Shown here one piece after another: positions 1 through 10,575 of a stretch of DNA of 64,000 nt (position 1 is the first letter of the stretch; every line of letters begins with the position of its first letter). The stretch lies in contig JFNU01000139.1 of NCBI GenBank assembly GCA_000634515.1, positions 1 through 64,000 on the forward strand, in the 5' to 3' direction. This stretch comes from Prochlorococcus sp. scB245a_520K10 (GTDB lineage Bacteria; Cyanobacteriota; Cyanobacteriia; PCC-6307; Cyanobiaceae). The notes under the pieces were generated by a model, which worked only from the letters and a program-made list of their open reading frames with translations, did not search any database and was not told the DNA's origin. The position numbers and the translations under genes are program-made.

Positions 1-2
1 GA

Positions 3-224
3 ATAAGTGTAATTGAAAGGCCTGTTGATAAAGCAGAATTATTAATAGCAGATGAAGTTTTTCTAACTGGTACAGCAGCAAAAATTACACCAGTAAAAAA
101 AATTGAATCAACTGATTTAAATGCTGAAAGACCAATAATGAATAAATTAAAAAGTAAGCTTATAGAAATAACAGAAGGTCGCTCTCAAGACTATGATAAT
201 TGGGTAACCAGAATTTCAATATAA
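3..224 (+). CDS. ilvE: C-terminal fragment, probable branched-chain amino acid aminotransferase (5' truncated by window edge)
   Basis: Open frame from window start translating ISVIERPVDKAELLIADEVFLTGTAAKITPVKKI...; EVFLTGTAA is typical of class IV aminotransferases. Confidence 0.75.
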   Translation: MSVIERPVDKAELLIADEVFLTGTAAKITPVKKIESTDLNAERPIMNKLKSKLIEITEGRSQDYDNWVTRISI

Positions 225-245
225 TAAGTTGATTTTTAACTAAAA

Positions 246-3200
246 ATGGAATCTTTCAGAACCTATCTAAATAGAGATGAAAAGCCATTAATTATTTTTG
301 ACGGGGGTACTGGTACATCTTTTCAGAATTTAAATCTTACTGCAGATGACTTTGGAGGAAAAGAATTAGAGGGATGTAATGAAAACCTTGTTTTATCATC
401 ACCAAGGGTAGTTGAAAAGGTTCATAACTCATTTTTAGAAGCAGGTTGTCATGTTATAGAAACTAATACATTTGGAGCCTCATCCATAGTTCTTGATGAA
501 TATAGTATTGCGAATAAGGCTTATGAGATAAATAAAAATGCGGCAATAATAGCAAAAGAAGCTGCTGCCAAGTATTCAACAATCGATAAACCAAGGTTTG
601 TTGCTGGTTCAATTGGACCAACAACTAAATTACCCACATTAGGGCATATAGATTTTGATGAATTAAAGGAATCATATAAAGAACAAATATATGGTCTTAT
701 AGATGGAGGGGTTGATCTTCTTTTAATTGAAACTTGTCAGGACGTTCTGCAAATTAAATCTGCCTTATTAGCATCAAAAGAAATACTTGATAGTAAGAAT
801 ATAGAGATACCTATAATGGTCTCTATAACAATGGAAACAACAGGCACTATGCTTGTTGGATCTGATATTGCATCTGCACTAACAATATTAGAGCCATTTA
901 ATATAGATATTCTTGGACTTAATTGTGCAACTGGTCCAGAACAAATGAAAGAACATATTAAATATTTATCTGAAAATTCACCCTTCGCTATAAGTTGTAT
1001 TCCTAATGCAGGTCTACCCGAAAATATTGGTGGTGTGGCTCACTACAGATTAAAGCCAATAGAATTAAAAATGCAGTTAATGAATTTTATATATGACTTT
1101 AATGTTCAATTAATAGGGGGATGTTGTGGTACGACACCTGAACATATTAAGTATCTTTCTTCAATAATCGATGAAATTATTTATAACGAAAGTACTAACA
1201 AAAAAGGTAAGAACAATTCAAGCGGTTTTATACCCTCTGCATCTTCTATTTATAATTCTGTGCCATACAAACAAGATAATTCCATTTTGATTGTTGGAGA
1301 AAGATTAAATGCAAGTGGTTCTAAAAAGGTAAGGGAGTTATTAAATAATGACGATTGGGATGGTCTAGTTTCGATTGCTAAGCAACAACAAAAAGAAAAT
1401 GCTCATGTTCTTGATGTGAATGTGGATTATGTGGGAAGAGACGGAGTAAAAGATATGAAAGAAATTACATCAAGACTAGTGACTAATATAAATTTGCCAT
1501 TAATGATTGATTCAACAGATGCTGACAAAATGGAAAGTGGTTTAAAGTCAGTTGGAGGTAAATGTATTATAAATTCAACCAATTACGAAGACGGTGATGA
1601 AAGGTTTGATCAGGTTCTTAATCTGGCTTTAGGTTATGGTTCAGGACTTGTTGTAGGAACTATTGATGAAGATGGAATGGCAAGGGATTCAGAAAAAAAA
1701 TATAACATTGTTAAAAGAGCGATTAATAGAACCAGAGAATTTGGTTTATCAGATTATGAGCTCTTTTTTGATCCATTAGCTCTTCCAATATCAACTGGTA
1801 TAGAAGAAGATAGAAGAAACGCTAAAGAGACAATTAATGCTATCTCTAAAATTCGTGAAAATTTCCGAGATATTCATATCATATTGGGAATATCGAACAT
1901 AAGTTTTGGTCTTTCACCATTATCAAGAATTAATTTAAATTCAATATTTTTAGATGAATGCATCAAATCAGGATTGGACTCTGCTATCATCGCACCAAAT
2001 AAAATTTTGCCCTTATCAAAGATTTCTGAAGAAACCAAAAAGCTTTGCTTAGATTTGATATATGACAAAAGAAAATTTGAAAATGATATTTGTACCTATG
2101 ATCCATTAGTTGAACTTACAAAGGCTTTTCAAGATTTATCTATTCAGGATTTCAAAAAAGCATCTTCAGAAAATAAAAATTTAACTTTGGAAGAAAGTTT
2201 AAAAAATCATATTATTGACGGAGAAAAAATTGGTTTGGAAGATCAATTAGAAAAAGCGTTACTAAAATATAAACCTCTTGAGATAATTAATACTTTTTTA
2301 CTAGATGGAATGAAAGTTGTAGGAGATTTATTTGGCTCAGGTCAAATGCAATTGCCATTCGTACTCCAATCTGCGGAAACAATGAAATTTGCTGTTTCAA
2401 TTTTAGAACCACATATGGAAACTGTAGATGAAAACATATCAAATGGAAAACTCCTAATTGCAACAGTCAAAGGTGATGTTCATGATATTGGAAAAAATTT
2501 AGTTGACATAATTCTTACAAATAACGGCTATGACGTTATTAATCTTGGAATAAAACAAGATGTTTACGCAATTATAGATGCACAAAAGAAACACAAGGCA
2601 GATTGTATCGCTATGAGCGGATTACTTGTAAAGTCCACTGCGTTTATGAAAGATAATTTAGAGGCTTTTAACAATGCAGATATTAGTGTACCAGTGATAT
2701 TAGGTGGAGCAGCATTAACGCCCAAATTTGTTAATGAGGACTGCAGCAAAATATATAAGGGAAAAATATTATACGGAAAAGATGCTTTCACTGATCTAAA
2801 ATTCATGAATGAATATATGGATAATAAAAAAAAGGGTAATTGGTCAAATACAGAAGGATTTATTAGTAAAGAGGGCATAAATATTAAATTAGCCTCATCA
2901 AAAACTGATACTGAAGTGGTTAAAAATTCAATATCCATAACTACCTCGACGGCAAAATTAAATCACAAAGAAAATTTTATAAGATCTAAATTTATAATTG
3001 AAGAAGAACCAATTAAACCTCCTTTTTTTGGAACGAAAGTCTTATACGAAGATGATATAGATTTTAATAAGTTAATTTTTTATTTAGATAGAAAAGCTTT
3101 ATTTAGTGGACAATGGCAAATTAAAAAAGGGAAAAACCAAAGCGTAGATGAATACAATAACTATTTAGATTCGTATGCAAAACCATTATTAGATAAATGG

Positions 3201-3812
3201 TTAGAGATAATAATAGAAAAAAAACTTATTTCACCAAAAGCAGTTTATGGCTATTTTAGATGTGGTAGAAAAGGTAATAGTATTTTTTTATTTGATGATA
3301 AATCTTTAAATAAGATTTCCCAATTCAATTTTCCGAGACAAAAATCTGGGAACAATCTTTGCATATCTGATTTCTATTGTGATTTAAAAAATGATAAACC
3401 AAGAGATATATTTCCTATGCAGGCAGTAACAATGGGTGATATTGCTAGTGAATATTCTCAAAAATTATTTAAAGAAGATAAATATAGTGACTATTTATTA
3501 TTCCATGGACTTACTGTACAGTTAGCAGAAGCTCTAGCTGAGTATGTCCATGGATTAATTCGTATTGAATGTGGTTTCAGGAATGAAGAACCAGATAAAA
3601 ATAGAGAAATACTTGCACAAAAATATAGAGGAGCTAGATATTCTTTTGGATATCCTGCATGTCCAAAAGTATCTGATTCAAACATACAATTATCATTATT
3701 AGATGCAAAAAGAATTAATTTGACCATGGATGAATCAGAACAACTTCATCCTGAGCAAAGCACTACAGCTATCATTTCACTTCACTCAAAAGCTAAATAT
3801 TTCAGCGCTTAA
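246..3812 (+). CDS. metH: Cobalamin-dependent methionine synthase
   Basis: 1188 aa; homocysteine-binding (GGCCGT), pterin-binding, B12-binding (DVHDIGKN) and C-terminal AdoMet activation domains. Confidence 0.97.
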   Translation: MESFRTYLNRDEKPLIIFDGGTGTSFQNLNLTADDFGGKELEGCNENLVLSSPRVVEKVHNSFLEAGCHVIETNTFGASSIVLDEYSIANKAYEINKNAAIIAKEAAAKYSTIDKPRFVAGSIGPTTKLPTLGHIDFDELKESYKEQIYGLIDGGVDLLLIETCQDVLQIKSALLASKEILDSKNIEIPIMVSITMETTGTMLVGSDIASALTILEPFNIDILGLNCATGPEQMKEHIKYLSENSPFAISCIPNAGLPENIGGVAHYRLKPIELKMQLMNFIYDFNVQLIGGCCGTTPEHIKYLSSIIDEIIYNESTNKKGKNNSSGFIPSASSIYNSVPYKQDNSILIVGERLNASGSKKVRELLNNDDWDGLVSIAKQQQKENAHVLDVNVDYVGRDGVKDMKEITSRLVTNINLPLMIDSTDADKMESGLKSVGGKCIINSTNYEDGDERFDQVLNLALGYGSGLVVGTIDEDGMARDSEKKYNIVKRAINRTREFGLSDYELFFDPLALPISTGIEEDRRNAKETINAISKIRENFRDIHIILGISNISFGLSPLSRINLNSIFLDECIKSGLDSAIIAPNKILPLSKISEETKKLCLDLIYDKRKFENDICTYDPLVELTKAFQDLSIQDFKKASSENKNLTLEESLKNHIIDGEKIGLEDQLEKALLKYKPLEIINTFLLDGMKVVGDLFGSGQMQLPFVLQSAETMKFAVSILEPHMETVDENISNGKLLIATVKGDVHDIGKNLVDIILTNNGYDVINLGIKQDVYAIIDAQKKHKADCIAMSGLLVKSTAFMKDNLEAFNNADISVPVILGGAALTPKFVNEDCSKIYKGKILYGKDAFTDLKFMNEYMDNKKKGNWSNTEGFISKEGINIKLASSKTDTEVVKNSISITTSTAKLNHKENFIRSKFIIEEEPIKPPFFGTKVLYEDDIDFNKLIFYLDRKALFSGQWQIKKGKNQSVDEYNNYLDSYAKPLLDKWLEIIIEKKLISPKAVYGYFRCGRKGNSIFLFDDKSLNKISQFNFPRQKSGNNLCISDFYCDLKNDKPRDIFPMQAVTMGDIASEYSQKLFKEDKYSDYLLFHGLTVQLAEALAEYVHGLIRIECGFRNEEPDKNREILAQKYRGARYSFGYPACPKVSDSNIQLSLLDAKRINLTMDESEQLHPEQSTTAIISLHSKAKYFSA

Positions 3813-3827
3813 CCTAAATCTAAATCT

Positions 3828-4046
3828 TTAGTTTTTTTCAAGATATTCAATAATTTCTTCCTGAAGTTCTTCCATCGTTTCATCATCACCCAGATCAAGT
3901 CCCTCGCCAGCTGCATCCTGAGTTAATTCAAGATAGTATGAAGCACCATCACTAGATAAAAACTCTAATGCAGATGTTTCTTCACTTTCTTTAAAAGCAT
4001 CATAAAGAGCCTTAAATGCTATGTTTTCAGTAAAGTCCCAATCCAT
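3828..4046 (-). CDS. Small acidic conserved hypothetical protein
   Basis: 72 aa ORF in the gap convergent to metH; no antisense competitor. Confidence 0.65.
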   Translation of the reverse strand: MDWDFTENIAFKALYDAFKESEETSALEFLSSDGASYYLELTQDAAGEGLDLGDDETMEELQEEIIEYLEKN

Positions 4047-4150
4047 AATGAAAAAAACCTTATTAGAATTATTACCTCCTTACCCCCCATACTCGTCAAC
4101 CTTTTTTTAAGAAATGTTGGTGTTTTATTATTAAAAAAAAACAAAAATCT

Positions 4151-4534
4151 ATGACAAATAAAAATCAGGTTCAATTGAATGTCTTAGGAGAAAAAATTGA
4201 AGTTTGTAGTTGTGACCCTATGACAGGCTGGTTCAGAGATGGATTTTGCAATTATGACAACAATGATGGAGGTAATCATTCTATATGCTGTGTAATGGAT
4301 GATAATTTCCTGAAATATAGTAAATCACAAGGCAATGATTTAATAACTCCCATGCCTATTTATTCCTTCCCAGGACTTAAGGATGGTGATCATTGGTGTA
4401 TTTGTCTGGATAGATGGAAACAAGCATTATTAGACGGACTTGCACCTAAAGTTATATTAGAATCAACAAATATTGTGGTCTTAGAATCGGTACCTCTAGA
4501 AAAATTGAAAGAATATCAATTTAATAAAAATTAA
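4151..4534 (+). CDS. DUF2237 family protein
   Basis: 127 aa; CSCDPMTGWFRDGFC...DGDHWCICLDRW typical of the family. Confidence 0.85.
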   Translation: MTNKNQVQLNVLGEKIEVCSCDPMTGWFRDGFCNYDNNDGGNHSICCVMDDNFLKYSKSQGNDLITPMPIYSFPGLKDGDHWCICLDRWKQALLDGLAPKVILESTNIVVLESVPLEKLKEYQFNKN

Positions 4535-4582
4535 TTACAAATTTATTATTTTTTTTAGAATAATTATGATAATTTTTTTTAA

Positions 4583-5413
4583 ATGAGTTTAGAAATATAT
4601 TGGAAAAAAGCTCTAGAGCAAACTAGATCATCAATTGATGATGAATCATTATATCCTCTCAAGACTGATATTATCACAAGTGATTTATATCAAAAAAATG
4701 ACTTCATAATTAGGAAGCTTGATACTTCAAAATTTAATAAAAAAAAAATTTATGGTCCTAAGCAGAATCCATTTTACCCATGGGAAAAAATATTAGAAAT
4801 TGATAAAATTGGTGATCATCATCAATTAATATTAAATAAGTACCCTGTACAAAAAGGACATATTTTACTTATTACAAATAATTGGAAGCCTCAAAATGGA
4901 TGGTTAGATATTAATGATTGGAAAGCGATTCAACATGTTAATAATGATACTAGTGGATTATGGTTTTTCAATAGTTCTCCAATTGCAGGAGCAAGTCAGC
5001 CACACAGGCATTTTCAACTTCTACGTAGATCTAAAGATGAGATATCATGCCCAAGAGAAAAGTGGTTTTTAGAAATGGAATTAAGTAAAGATAGTGACTG
5101 TAAACTTAAAAAAAATATTATTGTATCTAAATTTAATTTCTTAGAAAACTCTATATCTCTTTTTGAATTGTATTTAGAGTTATGTAAGAAATTAGGTCTT
5201 GGAGACCCAATTAGTAACATTCAACCTAAATATGCATATAATCTTTTAATAACTAATAAATGGATCGCAATCATTAAAAGAAAGTATGATCATATTCATG
5301 GTTTTAGTATTAACGGATTGGGTTTCGCAGGATATTTATTGGTAACTGAAAAATCGAATATTAATTATTTAAAAAAATTTGGCCCTGAAAAACTTTTAGA
5401 AAGCTTTGTTTGA
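4583..5413 (+). CDS. ATP adenylyltransferase / Ap4A phosphorylase-like protein
   Basis: 276 aa; GASQPHRHFQLL HIT-like motif. Confidence 0.8.
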   Translation: MSLEIYWKKALEQTRSSIDDESLYPLKTDIITSDLYQKNDFIIRKLDTSKFNKKKIYGPKQNPFYPWEKILEIDKIGDHHQLILNKYPVQKGHILLITNNWKPQNGWLDINDWKAIQHVNNDTSGLWFFNSSPIAGASQPHRHFQLLRRSKDEISCPREKWFLEMELSKDSDCKLKKNIIVSKFNFLENSISLFELYLELCKKLGLGDPISNIQPKYAYNLLITNKWIAIIKRKYDHIHGFSINGLGFAGYLLVTEKSNINYLKKFGPEKLLESFV

Positions 5414-5416
5414 ATA

Positions 5417-5596
5417 CTAATTATTAACTTCAACTTCTTTATCCCTGGTTATTTGGTTTTCTAAAACTTCTATAGAAGCAGTCACAGAGGCAATTTTACG
5501 TTCAAGTGAATCTTTAATATAATTGAGCATTTCTAATTTCTTATGTTGATAAAAACTCTTTTTTTCTTTTGATGGCTTGAAATAACAATTGAACAT
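5417..5596 (-). CDS. Small hypothetical coiled-coil-like protein
   Basis: 59 aa ORF translated by hand (MFNCYFKPSKEKKSFYQHKKLEMLNYIKDSLERK...EVEVNN*), not in supplied track. Confidence 0.5.
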   Translation of the reverse strand: MFNCYFKPSKEKKSFYQHKKLEMLNYIKDSLERKIASVTASIEVLENQITRDKEVEVNN

Positions 5597-5673
5597 TTTT
5601 TTTATTTTTATTATAAAAAGATATTTAATTGACTTGTGACATGAAAATAAGTTGGTTTTAATTTATAAACAAT

Positions 5674-5688
5674 AAGTCGTATAGACTT
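5674..5688. repeat. Palindrome AAGTCGTATAGACTT upstream of the RHH-J gene
   Basis: AAGTC-N5-GACTT arms, resembling the downstream family. Confidence 0.5.
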
Positions 5689-5743
5689 TCAATTATTTTT
5701 GAATAAAATTAAGTAAATTCTTTATTATTCAAGATATAAATTA

Positions 5744-6760
5744 TTGAATATTCCTGATAATTCAAATACTAAAAGAATATCAATTGATTTACCTGAGGAA
5801 CTAATCTCTAGGTTTGATCAATTACGAAAAGAGTGGGGATTTAGATCAAGAGGTCCTGTAATTGAAAAGTTAATAACAGAACTTCTTAAAGAAGATGAAT
5901 TTCAACCTAAGAACAAACAACAAGAAATAGACTTTAATGAGAACAATAGCAATATTAATGAAAACTATAAAATTGATGAAAATACTGCATTAGTATTAAT
6001 TAAAACAGATATAAAAAAAGAAATTAAAGAGAAAGCTCTAAAAACAATAGTTTCAAATAATGATGAAAGCAAAGATAAAGCTAAATTAGATATAAGCCTT
6101 CCCAATTTTGTTGAAAAAAAAGTAAAGAATCTAAGAAGAAGTATTAATAGTGAAAAGTTAAAGGAGAATATTAATGATATTCAAATTAATACAATTAAAG
6201 AAAATGAATTAATAAAATGTCGAATAGCATTGATAAGCCATTGGAAAAACTTATACGGAACTACTCCAAATGATCATGTAATAGAAGCCTCAATGGATTG
6301 GTTTGGAAGAGATATATGGCCAAATCTTGATGGAACAGAAAATCTACCCTTTACGTGGAGCGCCGCTAACAAATTAATGTCTGAATTATGTCCATATTGG
6401 GTAAAGAAAAATCCCACCCTTGAAATAGTTTTATTAATGATTGGTGTTTTAGAAGACCCATTTGCCACATCAGATTTAATTAATAGAATACCAACACTAG
6501 TGAGGAGGTTTGTAAGTAGATTTAAGCGAAATAACAGATCAAATTCATTAGAAGCATTGGATTCAACAATGACGGTACATGGAGCACTTAAAATCTTAAA
6601 TTTATCAACAGCAGCAGGCTCAGCTCATACATTAAGAAAAATTAGAGAGGCATATAAATCAAAAGCTTTAGAGACTCATCCAGATGCTGGAGGATCAACA
6701 GATCAAATGAGAAAATTAAATGAAGCTTATCAACTACTAAAAAATCTATACAGATACTAG
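5744..6760 (+). CDS. N-terminal ribbon-helix-helix-like segment fused to C-terminal J domain
   Basis: N-term KRISIDLPEELISRFDQLRKEWGFRSRGPVIEKLITELL (RHH-like); C-term ALKILNL...LRKIREAYKSKALETHPDAGGSTDQMRKLNEAYQLLK (J domain with HPD); TTG start. Confidence 0.8.
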   Translation: MNIPDNSNTKRISIDLPEELISRFDQLRKEWGFRSRGPVIEKLITELLKEDEFQPKNKQQEIDFNENNSNINENYKIDENTALVLIKTDIKKEIKEKALKTIVSNNDESKDKAKLDISLPNFVEKKVKNLRRSINSEKLKENINDIQINTIKENELIKCRIALISHWKNLYGTTPNDHVIEASMDWFGRDIWPNLDGTENLPFTWSAANKLMSELCPYWVKKNPTLEIVLLMIGVLEDPFATSDLINRIPTLVRRFVSRFKRNNRSNSLEALDSTMTVHGALKILNLSTAAGSAHTLRKIREAYKSKALETHPDAGGSTDQMRKLNEAYQLLKNLYRY

Positions 6761-6768
6761 TATTACTA

Positions 6769-6785
6769 ATCTTATATAAGACTTA
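6769..6785. repeat. Palindromic element AATCTTATATAAGACTT
   Basis: Core CTTATATAAG is a perfect palindrome; recurs at 6961. Confidence 0.6.
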
Positions 6786-6960
6786 AAGTAGGTCTAAAAA
6801 AGAGTCTCATATTAGAAAAATAATAGTAAATTTTTAAATTAGAAATGCGCAGTTTGTTTATTAGCTAAATCTTTAAATTTGAAATTAATTTCTATAAATA
6901 AATGGATGATAAAATATTGAATTATCCTACCGATTAAAAGACTATATAACTAATATTATA

Positions 6961-7011
6961 AATCTTATATAAGACTATAAATAAGTCTTAGCAATAGTCT
7001 TACATGAGACT
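6961..7011. repeat. Composite palindromic element (AATCTTATATAAGACT / TAAGACT-n7-AGTCTTA / AGTCTTACATGAGACT)
   Basis: Direct reading: several overlapping inverted repeats with AGTCT/AGACT half sites. Confidence 0.65.
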
Positions 7012-7196
7012 TATAGGATATAAATCTTATTATTTATCAATTTATACTTGCCCTAAAAACTTTATGTTCCCAAAAAAATCAAACATAGAGGAAAAATCAT
7101 AAATAATGTCCTTCAGGGGTCCAAATATTTTTTAATAGCTAAGAAAGGTAGTTATAACTAAATTCTTAATTAATATGAACTGCCTTAAAGACAGTA

Positions 7197-7445
7197 CTAC
7201 CTATTTTGCAACTTTTGTATAGCGGTTTTTTTGTCAATACTTGGGACATCTCTTAAACCGTTGGCGTCAAACCAAGGAGCACTAGCCCAATCAAAGCCTT
7301 CACCAAAAGTATTATCAGGTGAAGTTATATACCAATGACATGAAGCATCAGGTACATCAACAGAACACTTGGACCAATCATCAGACCACTGTGGGACCTG
7401 CACCCATAGCAGAGAAGATAGCAAGAATGATAATAAATTGATCAT
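7197..7445 (-). CDS. Small putative secreted hypothetical protein
   Basis: 82 aa with N-terminal hydrophobic signal-like segment. Confidence 0.6.
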   Translation of the reverse strand: MINLLSFLLSSLLWVQVPQWSDDWSKCSVDVPDASCHWYITSPDNTFGEGFDWASAPWFDANGLRDVPSIDKKTAIQKLQNR

Positions 7446-7510
7446 GATTAATATGATACAACATCAAATAGTTTTATAGGATTATTATTTGTATTATATA
7501 AGAATCAACC

Positions 7511-7541
7511 TAAGACTATTTTCTAGTCTTATATGAGACTA
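7511..7541. repeat. Composite palindromic element TAAGACTA-TTTTC-TAGTCTTATATGAGACTA
   Basis: 8-bp perfect arms plus AGTCTTATATGAGACT, same layout as 6961-7011. Confidence 0.65.
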
Positions 7542-7553
7542 TTAAAACAACTA

Positions 7554-9995
7554 TTATCTCAATTTTGTATTAAATCTTTTTTCAACTTTAGAAACTATAT
7601 TTGAATGAATTGATGAAATATCTGAATCAAGTAATGTTTTATCTTTATCTCTATAAGATAATCTAAATGTATAACTTATAAAATTTTCTCCAAAATTAAT
7701 ATCCTCAAAAACATCAATTAAATTAACATCCTCTAGAAGATTCTTTCCTGTTTTTTTTATTTCTGATGTTATCTCGCTTATTAAATATTCTTTACTGAAA
7801 ATGAAATTAATATCCCGTTCCATTTTTGGAACAATTGGGTATTCCTTATATATTGGAATCCATTTATTTTTCCTAGTGCTAGCTCCCAAGAGATTGGGAA
7901 TATTTATGCTAAATAAATAAACTTTTTTTAAAGCAGTCTTATCTAATATTAGTTTTGGATGAATTTCACCAAAATATCCAGCATCTTTTCCTTCAATAAA
8001 TAATTTTGCTGTTCGTCCAGGATGAAGAAAATCAATTGAATTAGTAGGTTTATCATCCACTTTTATATTCAAAGATGATAAGGCCTCTTTTAACTTACCT
8101 CTTGCCTCATAATAATTTAAATCGTTATCCTTCCCTGAATTAACCCATTCCCCAAATTTTTTATTTCCATAAATTGCTCCATTTAGTATTTCTTCTTGTA
8201 TGAATTCAGAATTCTTATAAAAAACATTTCCAACTTCAAAAATATAGCAACTGGTTTGTCCAGACTTTATATTACGATTTACAATCTCTAGATGTTCTTC
8301 CCAGATGTTATCTCTCAGACAGCTAGTTTCCAGTAACAAAGGATTAGAAATCTTTATAAGTGATTCTTTATCCTCTGGAACAAGAGAATAACTAAGTACT
8401 TCGTTAAAACCGTTTTCTATGAAACCACTTTTTACCTTTTTCAATGCCAACTGCTCTGGTGACAATTTTCCAGGCTTAATTGGATTAGGAAGGTTTAAGT
8501 CAAATCTGTCATAGCCAATTAATCTCGCAATTTCTTCAATTAAATCTATTTCTCTTATTAAATCTTGCGATCTATTGGGAATTACTGCTACATCCCAACC
8601 GTATTCTTTACTCTTTAAAGTACAACCTATGAGCAATAATTTATCAACTATTTCATTGTCAGATAAATTTCTTTTATTCAATTGATCGTTGATGATTAAA
8701 GGACCAAGAATTTTATGTATACGATTTCTTCTTAATTTAATAGAAACATCCTCATTATTTATTAAATTTGAAGTATTAATGATTGGTAAATTAATAGGAT
8801 AATATTCTTCTAAAAGATTAATTGCCCGTGTAACTGCATCTATTGTATTTTTGGATGAAATCCCTTTTTCATATCTACTACTAGATTCTGTTCTTACTCC
8901 AATCTCCCTTGAAGATTTTCTTATGGTGACTGGATTAAAAACAGCCCCTTCAAGATAAATTGATGAGGTGGTATTGGTTACTGAAGTCTCTAGACCTCCT
9001 ATTACCCCTGCAATAGCAACTGGTTTATCACAACAAGTAATAATAGTTATATTTTCATTTAAATCATAATTTTTACCATCCAAGCATTTAAGGCTTTCGT
9101 TATCTTTAGCTTTTCTTACAGAGAAATCATTTGGAGAAACTTCCTTACCAATTAAATTAGATAGTTTATCTTTATCAAACGCATGTAAAGGTTGTCCTTG
9201 TTCTAAGAGAATATAGTTTGTTAAATCAACTAGCAGATTAATTGATTTGATACCAGATTTTTCTATACGATCTCTGAGCCATCTAGGCGATAATTTCTCT
9301 CCATTTACTCCGTTAATACAGGTTATTGTATAAAGACAATTTGATGTTATCGCCTCGGGGCAAAGTTGAATTTCTTTAAGTAAATTTATCTCGTATTTAT
9401 GATTTAATTGTGGAAAATCTAATTTTGACTCTAAAAGAGCAGAAATTTCGCGTGCTATACCAATAACTGACATTCCGTCAGGTCTATTAGCTGTAATGGC
9501 TAGATCATAAATAAAATCATTTAATTGAAGTAAATTAGATCCTGGAGTCCCTAATTTATGTTTTAAGGCTAATTCTTCATCTATGATCTCTATACCATCA
9601 CTAGAATCTTCTAGACCGAGCTCCTGCAACGAACATATCATTCCTTCGCTAAGGACACCTCTAATCTCGCTTCTTTTAATAGTTAAATTAACAGCATTTA
9701 ATTCTGCTCCGACAGTAGCAACATAGACATAAATATTTGGTTTAATATTAGACGCACCACAGATAATTTGTAGATTCTTTGGATTACCAATATCGACTTG
9801 GCAAATAGATAGTTTGTCAGATCCTTCATGTTTTAAAACAGATAAAACCTTACCTAATACGACGCCATTTACATTTTCTGAACAGTTTTCTAGTGATTCT
9901 ACCTCAAATCCACCAATAGATAATTTCTCAGAAAGATCTTCAGGTGTAGAATTTATTTCTACTAAATTTTTCAACCAATTTTGAGAAACTTTCAT
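7554..9995 (-). CDS. pheT: Phenylalanine--tRNA ligase beta subunit
   Basis: 813 aa; MKVSQNWLKNLVEIN start, tRNA-binding domain, B3/B5 domains, C-terminal anticodon-binding domain. Confidence 0.97.
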   Translation of the reverse strand: MKVSQNWLKNLVEINSTPEDLSEKLSIGGFEVESLENCSENVNGVVLGKVLSVLKHEGSDKLSICQVDIGNPKNLQIICGASNIKPNIYVYVATVGAELNAVNLTIKRSEIRGVLSEGMICSLQELGLEDSSDGIEIIDEELALKHKLGTPGSNLLQLNDFIYDLAITANRPDGMSVIGIAREISALLESKLDFPQLNHKYEINLLKEIQLCPEAITSNCLYTITCINGVNGEKLSPRWLRDRIEKSGIKSINLLVDLTNYILLEQGQPLHAFDKDKLSNLIGKEVSPNDFSVRKAKDNESLKCLDGKNYDLNENITIITCCDKPVAIAGVIGGLETSVTNTTSSIYLEGAVFNPVTIRKSSREIGVRTESSSRYEKGISSKNTIDAVTRAINLLEEYYPINLPIINTSNLINNEDVSIKLRRNRIHKILGPLIINDQLNKRNLSDNEIVDKLLLIGCTLKSKEYGWDVAVIPNRSQDLIREIDLIEEIARLIGYDRFDLNLPNPIKPGKLSPEQLALKKVKSGFIENGFNEVLSYSLVPEDKESLIKISNPLLLETSCLRDNIWEEHLEIVNRNIKSGQTSCYIFEVGNVFYKNSEFIQEEILNGAIYGNKKFGEWVNSGKDNDLNYYEARGKLKEALSSLNIKVDDKPTNSIDFLHPGRTAKLFIEGKDAGYFGEIHPKLILDKTALKKVYLFSINIPNLLGASTRKNKWIPIYKEYPIVPKMERDINFIFSKEYLISEITSEIKKTGKNLLEDVNLIDVFEDINFGENFISYTFRLSYRDKDKTLLDSDISSIHSNIVSKVEKRFNTKLR

Positions 9996-10096
9996 ATATA
10001 AATACTATTCGATGATAATAAAAGAAATGGAAATATCTTCAAAATAGTTTGTTGAAGATGTACAATAGAAAATTATACATTAACGTATTAATTAAA

Positions 10097-10291
10097 ATGG
10101 CTAAAAAAGGGACAAGAGTTGTAGTCACCCTAGAATGTACTGAAGCTAGAACAAGCACAGACCCTAAGAGATCTAATGGTATCTCAAGATATACTACTGA
10201 AAAGAACCGTAGAAATACAACTGAAAGATTAGAATTAAAAAAGTTTAATCCTCATTTAAACAGAATGACAATTCATAAAGAAATAAAGTAA
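10097..10291 (+). CDS. rpmG: 50S ribosomal protein L33
   Basis: [64 protein letters not shown]; internal start preferred over the 10049 ORF start. Confidence 0.97.
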   Translation: MAKKGTRVVVTLECTEARTSTDPKRSNGISRYTTEKNRRNTTERLELKKFNPHLNRMTIHKEIK

Positions 10292-10308
10292 TCAAATCAA
10301 ATCAAATC

Positions 10309-10530
10309 ATGCCTAATTCAATTTTTAAAAAACAATTATCACCTATTAAACCTGGAGATCCTATTGATTATAAGGATGTAGAACTCCTTAAGAAATTCAT
10401 TACTGAAAGGGGTAAAATCCTACCAAGAAGAATGACTGGGTTAACTTCAAAACAACAAAGAGATCTAACATTAGCCGTAAAAAGGGCCCGAATAGTGGCA
10501 TTATTACCCTTTGTTAATCCTGAAGGGTAG
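10309..10530 (+). CDS. rpsR: 30S ribosomal protein S18
   Basis: 73 aa, [32 protein letters not shown]. Confidence 0.97.
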   Translation: MPNSIFKKQLSPIKPGDPIDYKDVELLKKFITERGKILPRRMTGLTSKQQRDLTLAVKRARIVALLPFVNPEG

Positions 10531-10575
10531 TTACTTATTTAGAATAACTAGAATTATGTTTAATATTTCAAATAT

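Noticed and set aside
1874-3727. ORFs antisense to metH (1874-2068, 2564-2938, 3491-3727)
   Set aside because: Shadow frames of a clearly coding + strand gene; no recognisable domains
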